Origin: Paenibacillus polysaccharolyticus
GTDB taxonomy: Bacteria; Bacillota; Bacilli; Paenibacillales; Paenibacillaceae
Reading direction: 5' to 3'
Assembly: GCF_900102085.1 (NCBI RefSeq)
Contig: NZ_FMVM01000016.1
Span: 124,001 to 188,000 of the forward strand
DNA: 64,000 bases
Made by a program: the position numbers and the translations under genes. The notes below the pieces were generated by a model. It was given only the letters and a program-made list of their open reading frames with translations, searched no databases and was not told where the DNA came from. Shown here one piece after another: positions 19,391 to 27,983 of the stretch. Every line of letters begins with the position of its first letter. Position 1 is the stretch's first letter.

Positions 19391-19922
19391 GATGCTCATT
19401 CCCTTCAATCTTCGCGGCCGCTTTTTCACGACGTCCTTCCAATAATGTCTCCACAATAATCAAAGCTACCCCGATACAGATGGCCGAGTCAGCAATGTTG
19501 AAAATCGGAAACGTGTAACTCCCAAAATTAAGCTGCACAAAGTCTACAACTTCCCCCGTCAACGCACGGTCAAGGAAGTTACCAATCGCTCCTCCAAGCA
19601 CTAGGCTAAGCGCTACTGGTAGCAATTTGTGCGGGGTATCTTTTACTTTTTGCAAATACCAAATCAAGGCGACAACCACAATAATGGTCACCACAATAAA
19701 GAACCAGCGTTGATCCTGCAGGATACCAAACGCTGCACCTGAATTTCGATGGGAAGTGATGACAAAAAAATTACCAATGACCGGAATTTCTTCTCTAAGC
19801 TCCATTCGGGTAGCAATCAGATACTTTGTTCCCTGATCCACTAGAAATACGATAAAAGCAAGGATATAATACACCACGTTTGTTGTCACTCCGTTCTTGT
19901 CTTTTCCAGCGATACCAAGCAT
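19383..19922 (-). CDS. lspA: Lipoprotein signal peptidase (signal peptidase II)
   Basis: Cleaves the signal peptide of diacylated prolipoproteins, such as the OppA-type protein in this window. 179 residues with four membrane helices. The two catalytic aspartates lie in GGAIGNFLDRALTGEVVDFV and FNIADSAICIG, and NSGAAFGIL is also conserved. A hydrophilic stretch of about 12 residues precedes the first helix; the ribosome binding site before ATG 19922 is weak, so a start a little downstream is possible. Its end overlaps the pseudouridine synthase gene by eight bases. Confidence 0.95.
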   Translation of the reverse strand: MLGIAGKDKNGVTTNVVYYILAFIVFLVDQGTKYLIATRMELREEIPVIGNFFVITSHRNSGAAFGILQDQRWFFIVVTIIVVVALIWYLQKVKDTPHKLLPVALSLVLGGAIGNFLDRALTGEVVDFVQLNFGSYTFPIFNIADSAICIGVALIIVETLLEGRREKAAAKIEGNEHHE

Positions 19923-20110
19923 TCGCCAGACTTATTTATTGTAGCACAGCTATTCAGAGATCGTCCATGACGTGGCAACCTTGCGAAGCAATATTGGCTT
20001 AGGCGGATTGGAAAAACCGATAACATTTGCCTTCTGTAATCCTGCTCCAAAAGGCACATCCTAGAACGGAGAAAAAACCGGATTCCAAATGGAATAGAAA
20101 GGGGAAAGCC

Positions 20111-20848
20111 ATGTCACATTTTACAACCGAGCAAATGCAATCATTGCGTTCCCAGCTCTTGTCAGATAAACGGGATATCGAACACCGGTTGTCAGAGAAC
20201 GAACACTACGGCCTTGGAGACTCATTAAAACTACAAACAGGTGAACTGTCACCGATTGATAATCATCCTGGTGATCTTGCCACAGAGGTATATGAACGAG
20301 AAAAAGACATCTCCTTGCTGGAGCATGATGAATTTCAACTCGAACGTATTGATTCCGCCCTGCACTCGATTGAAGAAGGTCATTACGGTACATGCGCTGT
20401 CTGCCAGCAACCGATCCCTTATGAGCGTATGGAGGCCGTTCCATACACAAAGTACTGTAAAAAGCATCAACCGGAAACCATCGTTTCCGAAAATCGGCCT
20501 GTGGAAGAAGAGTTCCTCGCCCCATCATTTGGACGTACCAGTCTGGACGAGCGGGATGATCAGAATGGTTTTGACGGCGAAGACGCTTGGCAGATCGTGG
20601 AGAGTTGGGGTAGCTCGAATTCCCCGGCAATGGCTGAAAGCGGTGATATCGACAGCTACGATGTGATGGCTATTGAAGCTACGGAAGAGCTGGACGGTTT
20701 TGTTGAAGCTTACGAAAGCTTTGTCGCAACGGATATTTACGGTCACGATGTTTCCATTGTACGTAATCGCCAATACCGACAGTACCTGGAGAAGGGTGAG
20801 GGCTTAGGATTACTTGAACCAAACTCAGATGACGATGACACGTATTGA
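20111..20848 (+). CDS. TraR/DksA C4-type zinc finger protein, YteA/YlyA family
   Basis: A 245-residue protein. A helical N-terminal half (LRSQLLSDKRDIEHRLSEN, then DLATEVYEREKDISLLEHDE) is followed by a zinc-finger-like C-x2-C-x17-C-x2-H (CAVCQQP...YCKKH) near residues 98-122 and a long acidic tail. The fourth ligand is His, not Cys. Relatives bind RNA polymerase or act in sporulation. The place between ileS and lspA is that of ylyA in B. subtilis, a forespore-expressed gene. ATG 20111 follows GAAAGGGG. It is transcribed opposite to its neighbours. Confidence 0.87.
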   Translation: MSHFTTEQMQSLRSQLLSDKRDIEHRLSENEHYGLGDSLKLQTGELSPIDNHPGDLATEVYEREKDISLLEHDEFQLERIDSALHSIEEGHYGTCAVCQQPIPYERMEAVPYTKYCKKHQPETIVSENRPVEEEFLAPSFGRTSLDERDDQNGFDGEDAWQIVESWGSSNSPAMAESGDIDSYDVMAIEATEELDGFVEAYESFVATDIYGHDVSIVRNRQYRQYLEKGEGLGLLEPNSDDDDTY

Positions 20849-20892
20849 GTTTACAGGTGAGCCATCTAAAGGCCTTATTTTTCAATACGTGT
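20838..20892. repeat. Inverted repeat formed by the 3' ends of two convergent genes
   Basis: ACACGTATTGA at 20838-20848 and TCAATACGTGT at 20882-20892 are perfect 11-bp inverted copies with a 33-base loop. Each copy contains the last codons and the stop of one of the two convergent genes, both ending Thr-Tyr-stop. It may fold at the 3' end of both mRNAs. Confidence 0.7.
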
Positions 20893-21247
20893 TCATATCA
20901 AGCTGCCTTTGTACGATTCGTACAATATCAGCAATATAATCTCCTACGATGGGTAGATTTAATGCACCAAGAACCTGTAACACATAGATAATGGTGGCCG
21001 CGAAAAAAGTAAATCCGATGGCAATTCCTACACCTCTGGCTGCACCGGACAAGAGATTCAGCCCAATTAGCTTCCACGGCCGATTTAGCAATTCCGTATA
21101 TTGGGCAATACGTGAACGCTCCAGCTCACTCGCAAGACGGTTGGTTAACGTATGTAATTCTTCAATTTTATCATGCGGTGTGTCCACCTTAGCTATTTCC
21201 GCTGTTTCTGTTGCACTGGACTCAGCTGACTTATCCTGTTTGCTCAT
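20882..21247 (-). CDS. DUF5665 family membrane protein
   Basis: A 121-residue protein. It has a charged N-terminal third with a predicted coiled coil (HDKIEELHTLTNRLASELER), the family-typical stretch YTELLNRPWKLIGLNLLSGA near residues 57-77, and two hydrophobic helices around residues 70-110. The function of the family is unknown; it is common in Bacilli. I chose ATG 21247, with GGAG six bases upstream, over a start eight codons earlier. It follows the ileS region convergently with the TraR/DksA-type gene. Confidence 0.8.
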   Translation of the reverse strand: MSKQDKSAESSATETAEIAKVDTPHDKIEELHTLTNRLASELERSRIAQYTELLNRPWKLIGLNLLSGAARGVGIAIGFTFFAATIIYVLQVLGALNLPIVGDYIADIVRIVQRQLDMNTY

Positions 21248-21348
21248 GTTTCGCTCCAATCCTTGCATCAATATAGATCAAACGAACGTGTTACTTTTTT
21301 AAAAAGAACCGCACAATTTAATCATTGCCCGATCTGTGGAAAAACAAA

Positions 21349-21400
21349 CAAAAACAAATGAGCCCAGCTTCAGGAATTGCCCCTTAGCTGTGGCTCATTT
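21349..21400 (-). terminator. Terminator of ileS
   Basis: On the minus strand AAATGAGCC(a)CAGCT pairs with AGCTGGGCTCATTT (14 bp, one bulged A), followed by TGTTTTTG. It lies about 30 bases after the ileS stop. Confidence 0.88.
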
Positions 21401-21426
21401 ATTTTAATCTTACTTATTCTTGTTCA

Positions 21427-24400
21427 CTACGCTTCAATAAAGATTCCGATGCCTTTGCCTCCGGCTTCTACTTGCTCCATGCCATCCACCTTACCAAATG
21501 TCACGTCAGTCACCAGTACATTTTCACGCAGAACATCGTCAAATGCTTCAATAGCTGCTTGAAGATCGGCATCCACATCCAGCGTCAGGCGCACTCTTTT
21601 CTCGATTGGCAGATCCAGACGTTTACGAGTATCCTGTACCGCACGAACCACTTCACGAACCCAGCCTTCTTGCTCCAGCGCCGTTGTGATCTCTGTGTTG
21701 AGGGCTACCGTCAAACCATAACCGGATGCAGAAGCAAAGCCCGATTTAGCCTGTTTCTCAACCAGCAACTCCTCATCCGTCACCTGTAGTTCCTCGCCTT
21801 CTGGAGAAACGACGTTAAATGCACCTTCCGCTACCACTTTACGGGTCTCATCCGCCGTCATGCCTTTGAACAAGTTTTGCAGGAAACCTACGTTTTTGCC
21901 GTATTTTTTACCCGCGACTTTAAGGTTCAGCTTGAGTGTAAAATCAACAAACTCGGCATCGTTATGCTCTGTACGAATTCCTTTGACGTTGATCTCTTCC
22001 TTGATGATCTCTTCATAACTTGCCAGATCAAAGCCTTTGTCAAGGGATACGATCAACTCGGACAATGGCTGACGCGTTTTGATACCAGTCTCGTTACGAA
22101 CGTTACGAGCAAGCTCAACAACGCGGCGAGCTGTTTCCATATCTTGCTCCAAAGCCGCATCGATTAATGCTTCATTCGCTACAGGATAGTCATCCATATG
22201 CACACTTTCGCCCGTTGTCAGGTTGAGGTAAATATCCTCAGCCAGCATTGGAGTGAATGGCGCAACCAGCTTCGCTGTAGTCACGAGCACTTCGGTAAGG
22301 GTACGATACGCATCCAGTTTATCCTCTGTCAAACCACTTCCCCAGAAGCGATCACGGGAACGGCGGATATACCAGTTACTGAGCTCATCTACAAAGGCTT
22401 CGATCGCTTTGGAAGAGTTCAGGTAGTCGTTCACGGACAATGCTTTTTCTACCACAAGGATCAGGCTGTTCAATCTGGACAGAATCCAGCGATCTAATTT
22501 GTGAGCAGACACTTGGAATGGATGTTCCTGTGGATCGAATCCATCGATCGTTGCGTACAGCGTCAGGAATGCATGAGTGTTCACCAGCGTATCCACCATT
22601 TTGGACTTCGCTTCTCCTACGATGCCTTTGGAGAAACGTTTGCTGTTCCACGGTGCACTGTCAGACAACAACGCCCAGCGGAATGCGTCCGTACCGTACT
22701 CCTCGATAACTTCCCAAGGATCGATAACATTACCTTTGGATTTGGACATCTTTTGGCCATTTTCGTCCAGTACGTGTCCTGTTGCCATAACAGCTTTATA
22801 AGGCGCTTTGCCTGTCAAAAGTGTAGATACCGCGAGCAGGCTGTAGAACCAGCCGCGCGTTTGGTCAATCCCTTCACAGATCATATCTGCAGGATATTGC
22901 TGCTCAAACACTTCTTGATTTTCAAAAGGATAATGTTGCTGCGCAAACGGCATGGAGCCGCTGTCGAACCATACATCGATGACTTCAGGTGTACGCTTCA
23001 TTTCGTATTTGCCGCAAGAGCTGAGCACCTTCACTTCATCTACATACGGCTTATGCAACTCGAGGTTTTCCGGCACATCGCCTACCGCACGCGCACGTAA
23101 CTCAGCAATGCTATGAGGAGCAAACTGTTCGCCTGTCTCTTCACACACCCAGATGTTAAGCGGTGTTCCCCAGTAACGGTCACGGCTGATATTCCAGTCC
23201 ACGAGATCCTCAAGGAACTTCCCAAATCGTCCTTCACGCACATGACCCGGATACCATTCCACTTCACTATTGTTTGCAATCAACTGATCCTTGATTGCTG
23301 TTGTTTGGATAAACCAGCTGTCCATAGCGTAATAGAGAAGTGGAGTATCACACCGCCAGCAGAACGGGTAGCTGTGCTCATATTTCTCTTTGCTGAACAG
23401 ACGGCCATGCTCAGACAAGTATCTCACAATGTCGATGTCGCAGTCCTTCACGAAACGACCTGCAAAATCAGTAACTTGTGCTACAAACTTGCCTTCCAGG
23501 TCAACCATGTTCACAAAACTGATGCCATTCTCACGGCAGACACGGTAGTCATCTTCACCATGTGCAGGAGCCATGTGAACAATACCCGTACCACTTGCGT
23601 CTGTTACAAATCCTGCCCCCAGAATGATGTTGGTTTTCTCGGCCTCTACGTAGTTAAATGGCGGGCTGTACGTTTTACCTACCAAGTCTGCACCTTTCAG
23701 TGCACCAATGATCTCATAATCGCCTTTGCTATCTTTCATAACTTTCTCCACCAAGTTCGTCGCCATGATATACACTTCATCATTTTGACGTACACGAGAG
23801 TAGTCCATTGCCGGGTTTACAGCAAGTGCAACGTGAGAAGGCAATGTCCAAGGGGTCGTCGTCCAGGCCAGTACGAATTCTCCGCTGTCATCCAGCTTGA
23901 ATTTTGCCGTCGCACTCAAATCTTTAACGTCCTTGTATCCTTGTGCAACTTCATGCGAACTCAATGTTGTTTGGCAAGAAGGGCAGTATGGACTTACGCG
24001 GTGACCGCGGTACAACAAACCTTTCTCATGGATCGTCGCTAGGATGTTCCACACACTCTCGATGTAGTTGTTGTCGAGGGTGATGTACGGATTATTCATA
24101 TCCGTCCAGTATCCGATCCCTTCCGTCAAATCACGCCATTGCTGCTCGTATTCAAAAACACTTGCTTTACATTCGTTGATAAACTTTTCCACGCCATAAT
24201 CTTCAATTTCCCACTTGTGGGAGATACCCAATTTTTTCTGAACTCCAAGCTCTACAGGTAAGCCGTGTGTATCCCATCCCGCTTTACGCACAACGCGGTA
24301 ACCCTTCATCGTATTGTAACGTCCAACAAAGTCTTTAATTACACGACCAAGCACGTGACCGATATGTGGTTTACCATTGGCTGTAGGTGGGCCTTCATAA

Positions 24401-24525
24401 AATACGAAGTTCGGCTTGCCTTCCCGGTTCTCAATGGAGCGTTTAAACGTATTCTCCGTTTTCCATTTATCTAACACACGCAGTTCTCTTGCACGTGCTT
24501 TTTCTTTGACATCAACTCGTTGCAT
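21427..24525 (-). CDS. ileS: Isoleucyl-tRNA synthetase, long (IleRS2-like) type
   Basis: Charges tRNA-Ile. 1032 residues, longer than the ~920 of the usual Bacillus IleRS1. HIGH motif in PPTANGKPHIGHVLGR (about residue 45), KMSKSKGN in the C-terminal half of the catalytic core, and an editing domain in between. The C-terminus (ending GKGIGIFIEA) lacks the Cys-rich zinc finger of IleRS1. With NNYIESVWNIL and LSSHEVAQGYKDV, this points to the eukaryote-like IleRS2 group, often poorly inhibited by mupirocin. ATG 24525 follows GGAAGG; the upstream in-frame codons are leader. Controlled by a T-box. Confidence 0.95.
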   Translation of the reverse strand: MQRVDVKEKARARELRVLDKWKTENTFKRSIENREGKPNFVFYEGPPTANGKPHIGHVLGRVIKDFVGRYNTMKGYRVVRKAGWDTHGLPVELGVQKKLGISHKWEIEDYGVEKFINECKASVFEYEQQWRDLTEGIGYWTDMNNPYITLDNNYIESVWNILATIHEKGLLYRGHRVSPYCPSCQTTLSSHEVAQGYKDVKDLSATAKFKLDDSGEFVLAWTTTPWTLPSHVALAVNPAMDYSRVRQNDEVYIMATNLVEKVMKDSKGDYEIIGALKGADLVGKTYSPPFNYVEAEKTNIILGAGFVTDASGTGIVHMAPAHGEDDYRVCRENGISFVNMVDLEGKFVAQVTDFAGRFVKDCDIDIVRYLSEHGRLFSKEKYEHSYPFCWRCDTPLLYYAMDSWFIQTTAIKDQLIANNSEVEWYPGHVREGRFGKFLEDLVDWNISRDRYWGTPLNIWVCEETGEQFAPHSIAELRARAVGDVPENLELHKPYVDEVKVLSSCGKYEMKRTPEVIDVWFDSGSMPFAQQHYPFENQEVFEQQYPADMICEGIDQTRGWFYSLLAVSTLLTGKAPYKAVMATGHVLDENGQKMSKSKGNVIDPWEVIEEYGTDAFRWALLSDSAPWNSKRFSKGIVGEAKSKMVDTLVNTHAFLTLYATIDGFDPQEHPFQVSAHKLDRWILSRLNSLILVVEKALSVNDYLNSSKAIEAFVDELSNWYIRRSRDRFWGSGLTEDKLDAYRTLTEVLVTTAKLVAPFTPMLAEDIYLNLTTGESVHMDDYPVANEALIDAALEQDMETARRVVELARNVRNETGIKTRQPLSELIVSLDKGFDLASYEEIIKEEINVKGIRTEHNDAEFVDFTLKLNLKVAGKKYGKNVGFLQNLFKGMTADETRKVVAEGAFNVVSPEGEELQVTDEELLVEKQAKSGFASASGYGLTVALNTEITTALEQEGWVREVVRAVQDTRKRLDLPIEKRVRLTLDVDADLQAAIEAFDDVLRENVLVTDVTFGKVDGMEQVEAGGKGIGIFIEA

Positions 24526-24623
24526 GCTGTTCAACTTCCTTCCTTTTGTTAAGATGAATCGATTGTAAAACATTAAACATACACCATCGTAGCTCATAGA
24601 TTCCGCTCACCGTTTTAGAACAC

Positions 24624-24945
24624 AAAAAACCTCATCCCTGGAAAGGGACGAGGTTCATCTCGCGTTACCACCCTAATTCTGTTCATCACAAACCACATTC
24701 AGGTTACCCCGAGTATGCTCTGTCATCAACAGCGCTTAAGCCCCGCTAAACTACTGCAGGGTACCGTTATAACGTACGGCTTACGGTTCAGCTTACACAC
24801 GGCAATGCATTCACCGCTTCAGCGTCACTTCTCCGGGAGGATATTCGGCTATAACTCATCCGTTGGTTTGCACCAGACACCAACTCTCTGAGGGATGAGA
24901 TCATAACGTACTGAGCCCGTCATGGAATCACTATTCAATATGAAT
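24624..24945 (-). promoter_or_regulatory. ileS: T-box leader of ileS (tRNA-Ile sensing)
   Basis: The minus strand carries the T-box sequence AGGGTGGTAACGCG (24661-24674), whose 3' neighbour is a terminator: CCTCGTCCCT with AGGGATGAGG (arms 24644-24653 and 24630-24639) and six T. Upstream stem I holds the AGAGAG/GGTG distal elements, and then GAATATCCTCCCGGAG, where ATC (24840-24842) is the likely isoleucine specifier codon. Uncharged tRNA-Ile should stabilise the antiterminator and turn ileS on. Confidence 0.93.
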
Positions 24946-24948
24946 ATA

Positions 24949-24977
24949 GTTATAGCTTCTTTACCCGCAAAAGTCAA
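24949..24977 (-). promoter_or_regulatory. ileS: Sigma-A promoter of the ileS T-box transcript
   Basis: TTGACT at 24972-24977, a 17-base spacer and TATAAC at 24949-24954 on the minus strand. It starts just after the divIVA stop and directly before stem I of the T-box. Confidence 0.78.
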
Positions 24978-24989
24978 CCGGGCGGCAGA

Positions 24990-25499
24990 CTAATAAATCT
25001 CTTTCATCTCCCGCTCACGGTCACGCACTTCCTGCTCACGGCTCTCCAGTGCTTCCCAGCCATCCTGTGTCAGCAATTCAAGCTGAGCTTCAACGAGCGT
25101 ACGGAAACGCGCACGATAGATGGATGCCTGCTTCTTCAGTTCTTCCACTTCCAAAGCAATCTTACGGGACTTGCCAAGCGCTTCGTTAACGATTCGGTCT
25201 GCATTTTTCTCTGCTTCCTTCACAATTAACTGAGCTTCCTTCTTTGCGTTATTCTTCACATCGTCAGCAGCTTCCTGCGCAATGATGATCGTTTTGCTAA
25301 GAGTCTCCTCGATGGTAGCAAAATGATCCAGCTTCTCCTGAACGGACAGCAACTGATTGCTCAGCTCCTTGTTCTCGCGAATGACGCCTTCGTAATCTTT
25401 GATGACTTGATCCAGGAATTCATTGACTTCATCCTCGTCATACCCACGCAAGCGTCGGGAGAATTCCTTGTTATGTATGTCCAGCGGCGTTAATGGCAT
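24990..25499 (-). CDS. divIVA: Division site/cell pole protein DivIVA
   Basis: A 169-residue coiled-coil protein that binds negatively curved membrane at poles and septa. The membrane-binding N-terminus (LTPLDIHNKEFSRRLRGYDE plus DEVNEFLDQVIKDYE) is near-identical to the family pattern, followed by long heptad regions (residues ~30-150). ATG 25499 has AGGAGG eight bases upstream; an in-frame GTG three codons earlier overlaps that site. It closes the ylm gene group, as in B. subtilis. The 230 bases upstream show no clear promoter. Confidence 0.96.
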   Translation of the reverse strand: MPLTPLDIHNKEFSRRLRGYDEDEVNEFLDQVIKDYEGVIRENKELSNQLLSVQEKLDHFATIEETLSKTIIIAQEAADDVKNNAKKEAQLIVKEAEKNADRIVNEALGKSRKIALEVEELKKQASIYRARFRTLVEAQLELLTQDGWEALESREQEVRDREREMKEIY

Positions 25500-25739
25500 G
25501 CTGTCCACCTCCTGTAAAAATTCCTTCTCACTATAGAGAAGGTTTGCAGCATATGGGTTCCACCCAAGGGGCCGTAAGAAAGAAACCTGAACTGGTAACT
25601 TTTTACGGAATAGCAGAATCTGCTCTCACGATCTGCAGAGATCCACATCTTGTACTTTAATGTATATCGGAAACACCGGATATTTTTTTACCTTTACGTT
25701 TAACATTTCGACAAGAATTCGGATTATCCTGCAATAACA

Positions 25740-26522
25740 TCAAGCAAATTTACCGATCTTTACCCGGCAACGTCCCTTTTTGGTCATTCCTTCCTGTTCA
25801 AGCACCTTAAAACGACCAAATCCTTGAATGGATACCACATCTCCTGCCTTAAGCGGCTTTGAGGGGTCTTCCACCACTTTCCAGTTCACTTTACAGCGTC
25901 CTGCTTTAATTGGAATCAGTATTTTGCTACGGCTTAATCGGTGCACATCTGCACAGATACCATCCAGTCGCATCGAGGCAACGGTAATATCTATAGTGTC
26001 CAATTTCGTCGCAGACCATTTCATCTGATTCAATGGCAGTAGTTCTGTAAATACGTGCAACCGATGCACCTGATTCAATTGAAGCGATAAAAAAGCGCCG
26101 GTCTCTGCTGCCACTACAGTATGGCAGCCATCCTCCAGCACTTGAATATCTCCAATCTTGCCTCGTTTCATCCCGAGACCGAGCAGGGAACCCATATAGT
26201 CCCCATGCTCCAGTTCCGAGATTTTCTGATCGTCAGACGTAATGCTGAGGACCTGCATCCCCATATCTTCCTCATCCAGATAACGATAATCAGGAGCAAT
26301 CAATGCACGCTTACGTTCAGCAGCTTCATATCCGCCATCGAAACGAACCTGAACGTCTTGGCTACGATTGACCAAGGATTGCAGAATAAACACCTGTCTT
26401 GGATCAAGGAAATCGGTGAGTTTCATATCATGAACCTTGCTCGCCCGTTCAACCCAATCGGTGGCTTTATCTACAAAGTCCCACTCATCATGGCTAAAAT
26501 GTTCGTACATATCACCGCTCAT
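25740..26522 (-). CDS. ylmH: YlmH, S4-domain RNA-binding protein (RqcP-like)
   Basis: A 260-residue protein with an N-terminal alpha/beta region and a C-terminal S4 domain (ASMRLDGICADVHRLSRSKI, then KAGRCKVNWKVVEDPSKPLKAGDVVSIQGFGRF, about residues 182-245). YlmH binds stalled 50S subunits and can replace RqcP in tagging nascent chains with alanine tails. The start is uncertain between ATG 26522 and ATG 26510. Part of the ylmC-ylmH string, 15 bases after ylmG. Confidence 0.92.
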   Translation of the reverse strand: MSGDMYEHFSHDEWDFVDKATDWVERASKVHDMKLTDFLDPRQVFILQSLVNRSQDVQVRFDGGYEAAERKRALIAPDYRYLDEEDMGMQVLSITSDDQKISELEHGDYMGSLLGLGMKRGKIGDIQVLEDGCHTVVAAETGAFLSLQLNQVHRLHVFTELLPLNQMKWSATKLDTIDITVASMRLDGICADVHRLSRSKILIPIKAGRCKVNWKVVEDPSKPLKAGDVVSIQGFGRFKVLEQEGMTKKGRCRVKIGKFA

Positions 26523-26537
26523 CTATGTCACCCTAAC

Positions 26538-26810
26538 TTAAAATGTCAAATACTGAACTATAGAGAGTAACCCAACCAGCGCCAGTCGAAGAACAAGCAA
26601 CGCGACAATCGGGGAAATATCCAGCACACCGAACAGAGGCGGAATAAACCGGCGGAAAGGACTTAAGTAAGGCTCTACAAATTTGCCTAACAATTCACCG
26701 ATGAAGCTCTCCCGTGCATTGGGAAGCCATGACATCAATATGTAGACAATAACCATGTAAAAATAAATCTGGTATAGCGTACCCAATATACCTTCAATCA
26801 TCTGATACAA
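26538..26810 (-). CDS. ylmG: YggT family membrane protein (YlmG)
   Basis: A 90-residue protein with two membrane helices (IYFYMVIVYILMSWLPNARE near the N-terminus and DISPIVALLVLRLALVGLL near the C-terminus) around the conserved PYLSPFRRFIPPLFG. YggT/YlmG proteins affect division and osmotic tolerance; the mechanism is unclear. The likely start is TTG 26810, seven bases after GAGGTGA; the ATG three codons later is poorly spaced. Lies eight bases after sepF. Confidence 0.9.
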   Translation of the reverse strand: MYQMIEGILGTLYQIYFYMVIVYILMSWLPNARESFIGELLGKFVEPYLSPFRRFIPPLFGVLDISPIVALLVLRLALVGLLSIVQYLTF

Positions 26811-26817
26811 AAAAGGC

Positions 26818-27285
26818 TCACCTCATTCTGTTATAATCTTGCTCGCTGTCAGCCAGTATCTCCGTAATGGTTCCCTGAATTTCAACCGTATCTGGCGTAC
26901 AGAGAAAAATGTTGCCGCCAATTTTAGATATACCGCCGCCTAATGCATATACCGTACCGCTTAGAAAATCAATAACACGTAAAGCCTGATCCTGACGGAT
27001 TCGTTGCAGATTCACAACAACGGTACGATGCGAGCGCAGATGGTCGGCAATCTCCTGTGCTTCGTCATAAGAACGAGGCTCATAAAGGACAACTTTTACA
27101 TTTTTCTGGGAATGAATGCTAACCACATTATTACCCCTTTGGTTTCTACGTTTATCAAGTGCAGAGGTTTCATTTTCCTGCTGTTCAGGCTCGTGTTCTT
27201 CCTGTGCAGCAAGACGCTCCCGCTCTACAATCTCTTCCTCTTCCTGAAGTCCCAGGAAATTCATAAATTTATTCATTACGCCCAT
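26818..27285 (-). CDS. sepF: Cell division protein SepF
   Basis: A 155-residue FtsZ-binding protein that forms rings and anchors FtsZ to the membrane. It has an N-terminal amphipathic helix (MGVMNKFMNFLGL), an acidic linker (about residues 15-55) and the C-terminal SepF core (VVLYEPRSYDEAQEIADHLR, then VVVNLQRIRQDQALRVIDFL, GGGISKIGGNIFL). GAGGAGG lies seven bases before the ATG. It overlaps the end of ylmE by ten bases. Confidence 0.96.
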   Translation of the reverse strand: MGVMNKFMNFLGLQEEEEIVERERLAAQEEHEPEQQENETSALDKRRNQRGNNVVSIHSQKNVKVVLYEPRSYDEAQEIADHLRSHRTVVVNLQRIRQDQALRVIDFLSGTVYALGGGISKIGGNIFLCTPDTVEIQGTITEILADSEQDYNRMR

Positions 27286-27977
27286 CGTGTTCCCTCCTCT
27301 TTTCCTACGAGAATTGATCCAAGCCGCACCCAGGTTGCTCCTTCTTCAATGGCCACTTCGAAATCGTTGGACATGCCCATAGACAACTCTGTAATGGGCT
27401 CAGCTGTCAATGCTTGTCCATTCAAATCATCTCTCAGCTCACGCAAACCTCGAAATACAGGACGCGTCAACTCTGGATCTTCCTCATGAGGCGCCATTGT
27501 CATCAGACCAATGACCTTAAGGTTGTTGAACGATTGAATATCCTTCAGAAAAGAACTTGCCTGTTCAGGTTGCAGACCATACTTGCTCTCTTCACCTGAA
27601 ATGTTCACCTGCATAAACGCGTTCACCTTAATTCCAAGTGAAGCAGCTTTTTTATCCAGCTCTTTGGCAAGTGACAAACGATCCAGTGAATGGATGTACG
27701 CAAACTTGCCGATGACGTCTTTCACCTTGTTCGTCTGCAAATGACCAATAAAATGCCACGTGCCTTTCTGACCAAAGGCTTCCCATTTCGCCTGTGCATC
27801 CTGCCAGCGATTTTCTCCAATATGCTCAAGACCATGATCCAGCACAGCACCCGTCGTTTGCAATGAGACATATTTCGTGACCGCAATCACATTCACATCC
27901 TCAAAAGGGCGGTTACTGCGCTTACACGCATCTTCAATCTTCTGATTCACTTGTTGTATACGCTCCTCCAATGACAC
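27276..27977 (-). CDS. ylmE: YggS-family pyridoxal phosphate homeostasis protein
   Basis: A 233-residue PLP-binding protein of the PLPBP/YggS family, a fold-type III barrel with no known catalysis that balances vitamin B6 and amino-acid pools. The PLP lysine lies in VIAVTKYVSL (about residue 35); HFIGHLQTNKVKDV and the phosphate-binding ELSMGMSNDFEVAIEEGATW near the C-terminus are also conserved. GTG start with GAGGTGA six bases upstream. It sits between pgeF/ylmD and sepF. Confidence 0.94.
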   Translation of the reverse strand: MSLEERIQQVNQKIEDACKRSNRPFEDVNVIAVTKYVSLQTTGAVLDHGLEHIGENRWQDAQAKWEAFGQKGTWHFIGHLQTNKVKDVIGKFAYIHSLDRLSLAKELDKKAASLGIKVNAFMQVNISGEESKYGLQPEQASSFLKDIQSFNNLKVIGLMTMAPHEEDPELTRPVFRGLRELRDDLNGQALTAEPITELSMGMSNDFEVAIEEGATWVRLGSILVGKEEGTRWA

Positions 27978-27983
27978 AGAGGG

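Noticed and set aside
23113-24042. Long plus-strand open frame (309 codons) opposite ileS
   Set aside because: Shadow of the ileS catalytic core; no ribosome binding site or family match.
25560-25700. Hairpin-like sequence with a T-run in the divIVA-ylmH gap
   Set aside because: The T-run is on the plus strand, where no gene ends, and the stem is short with a bulge.
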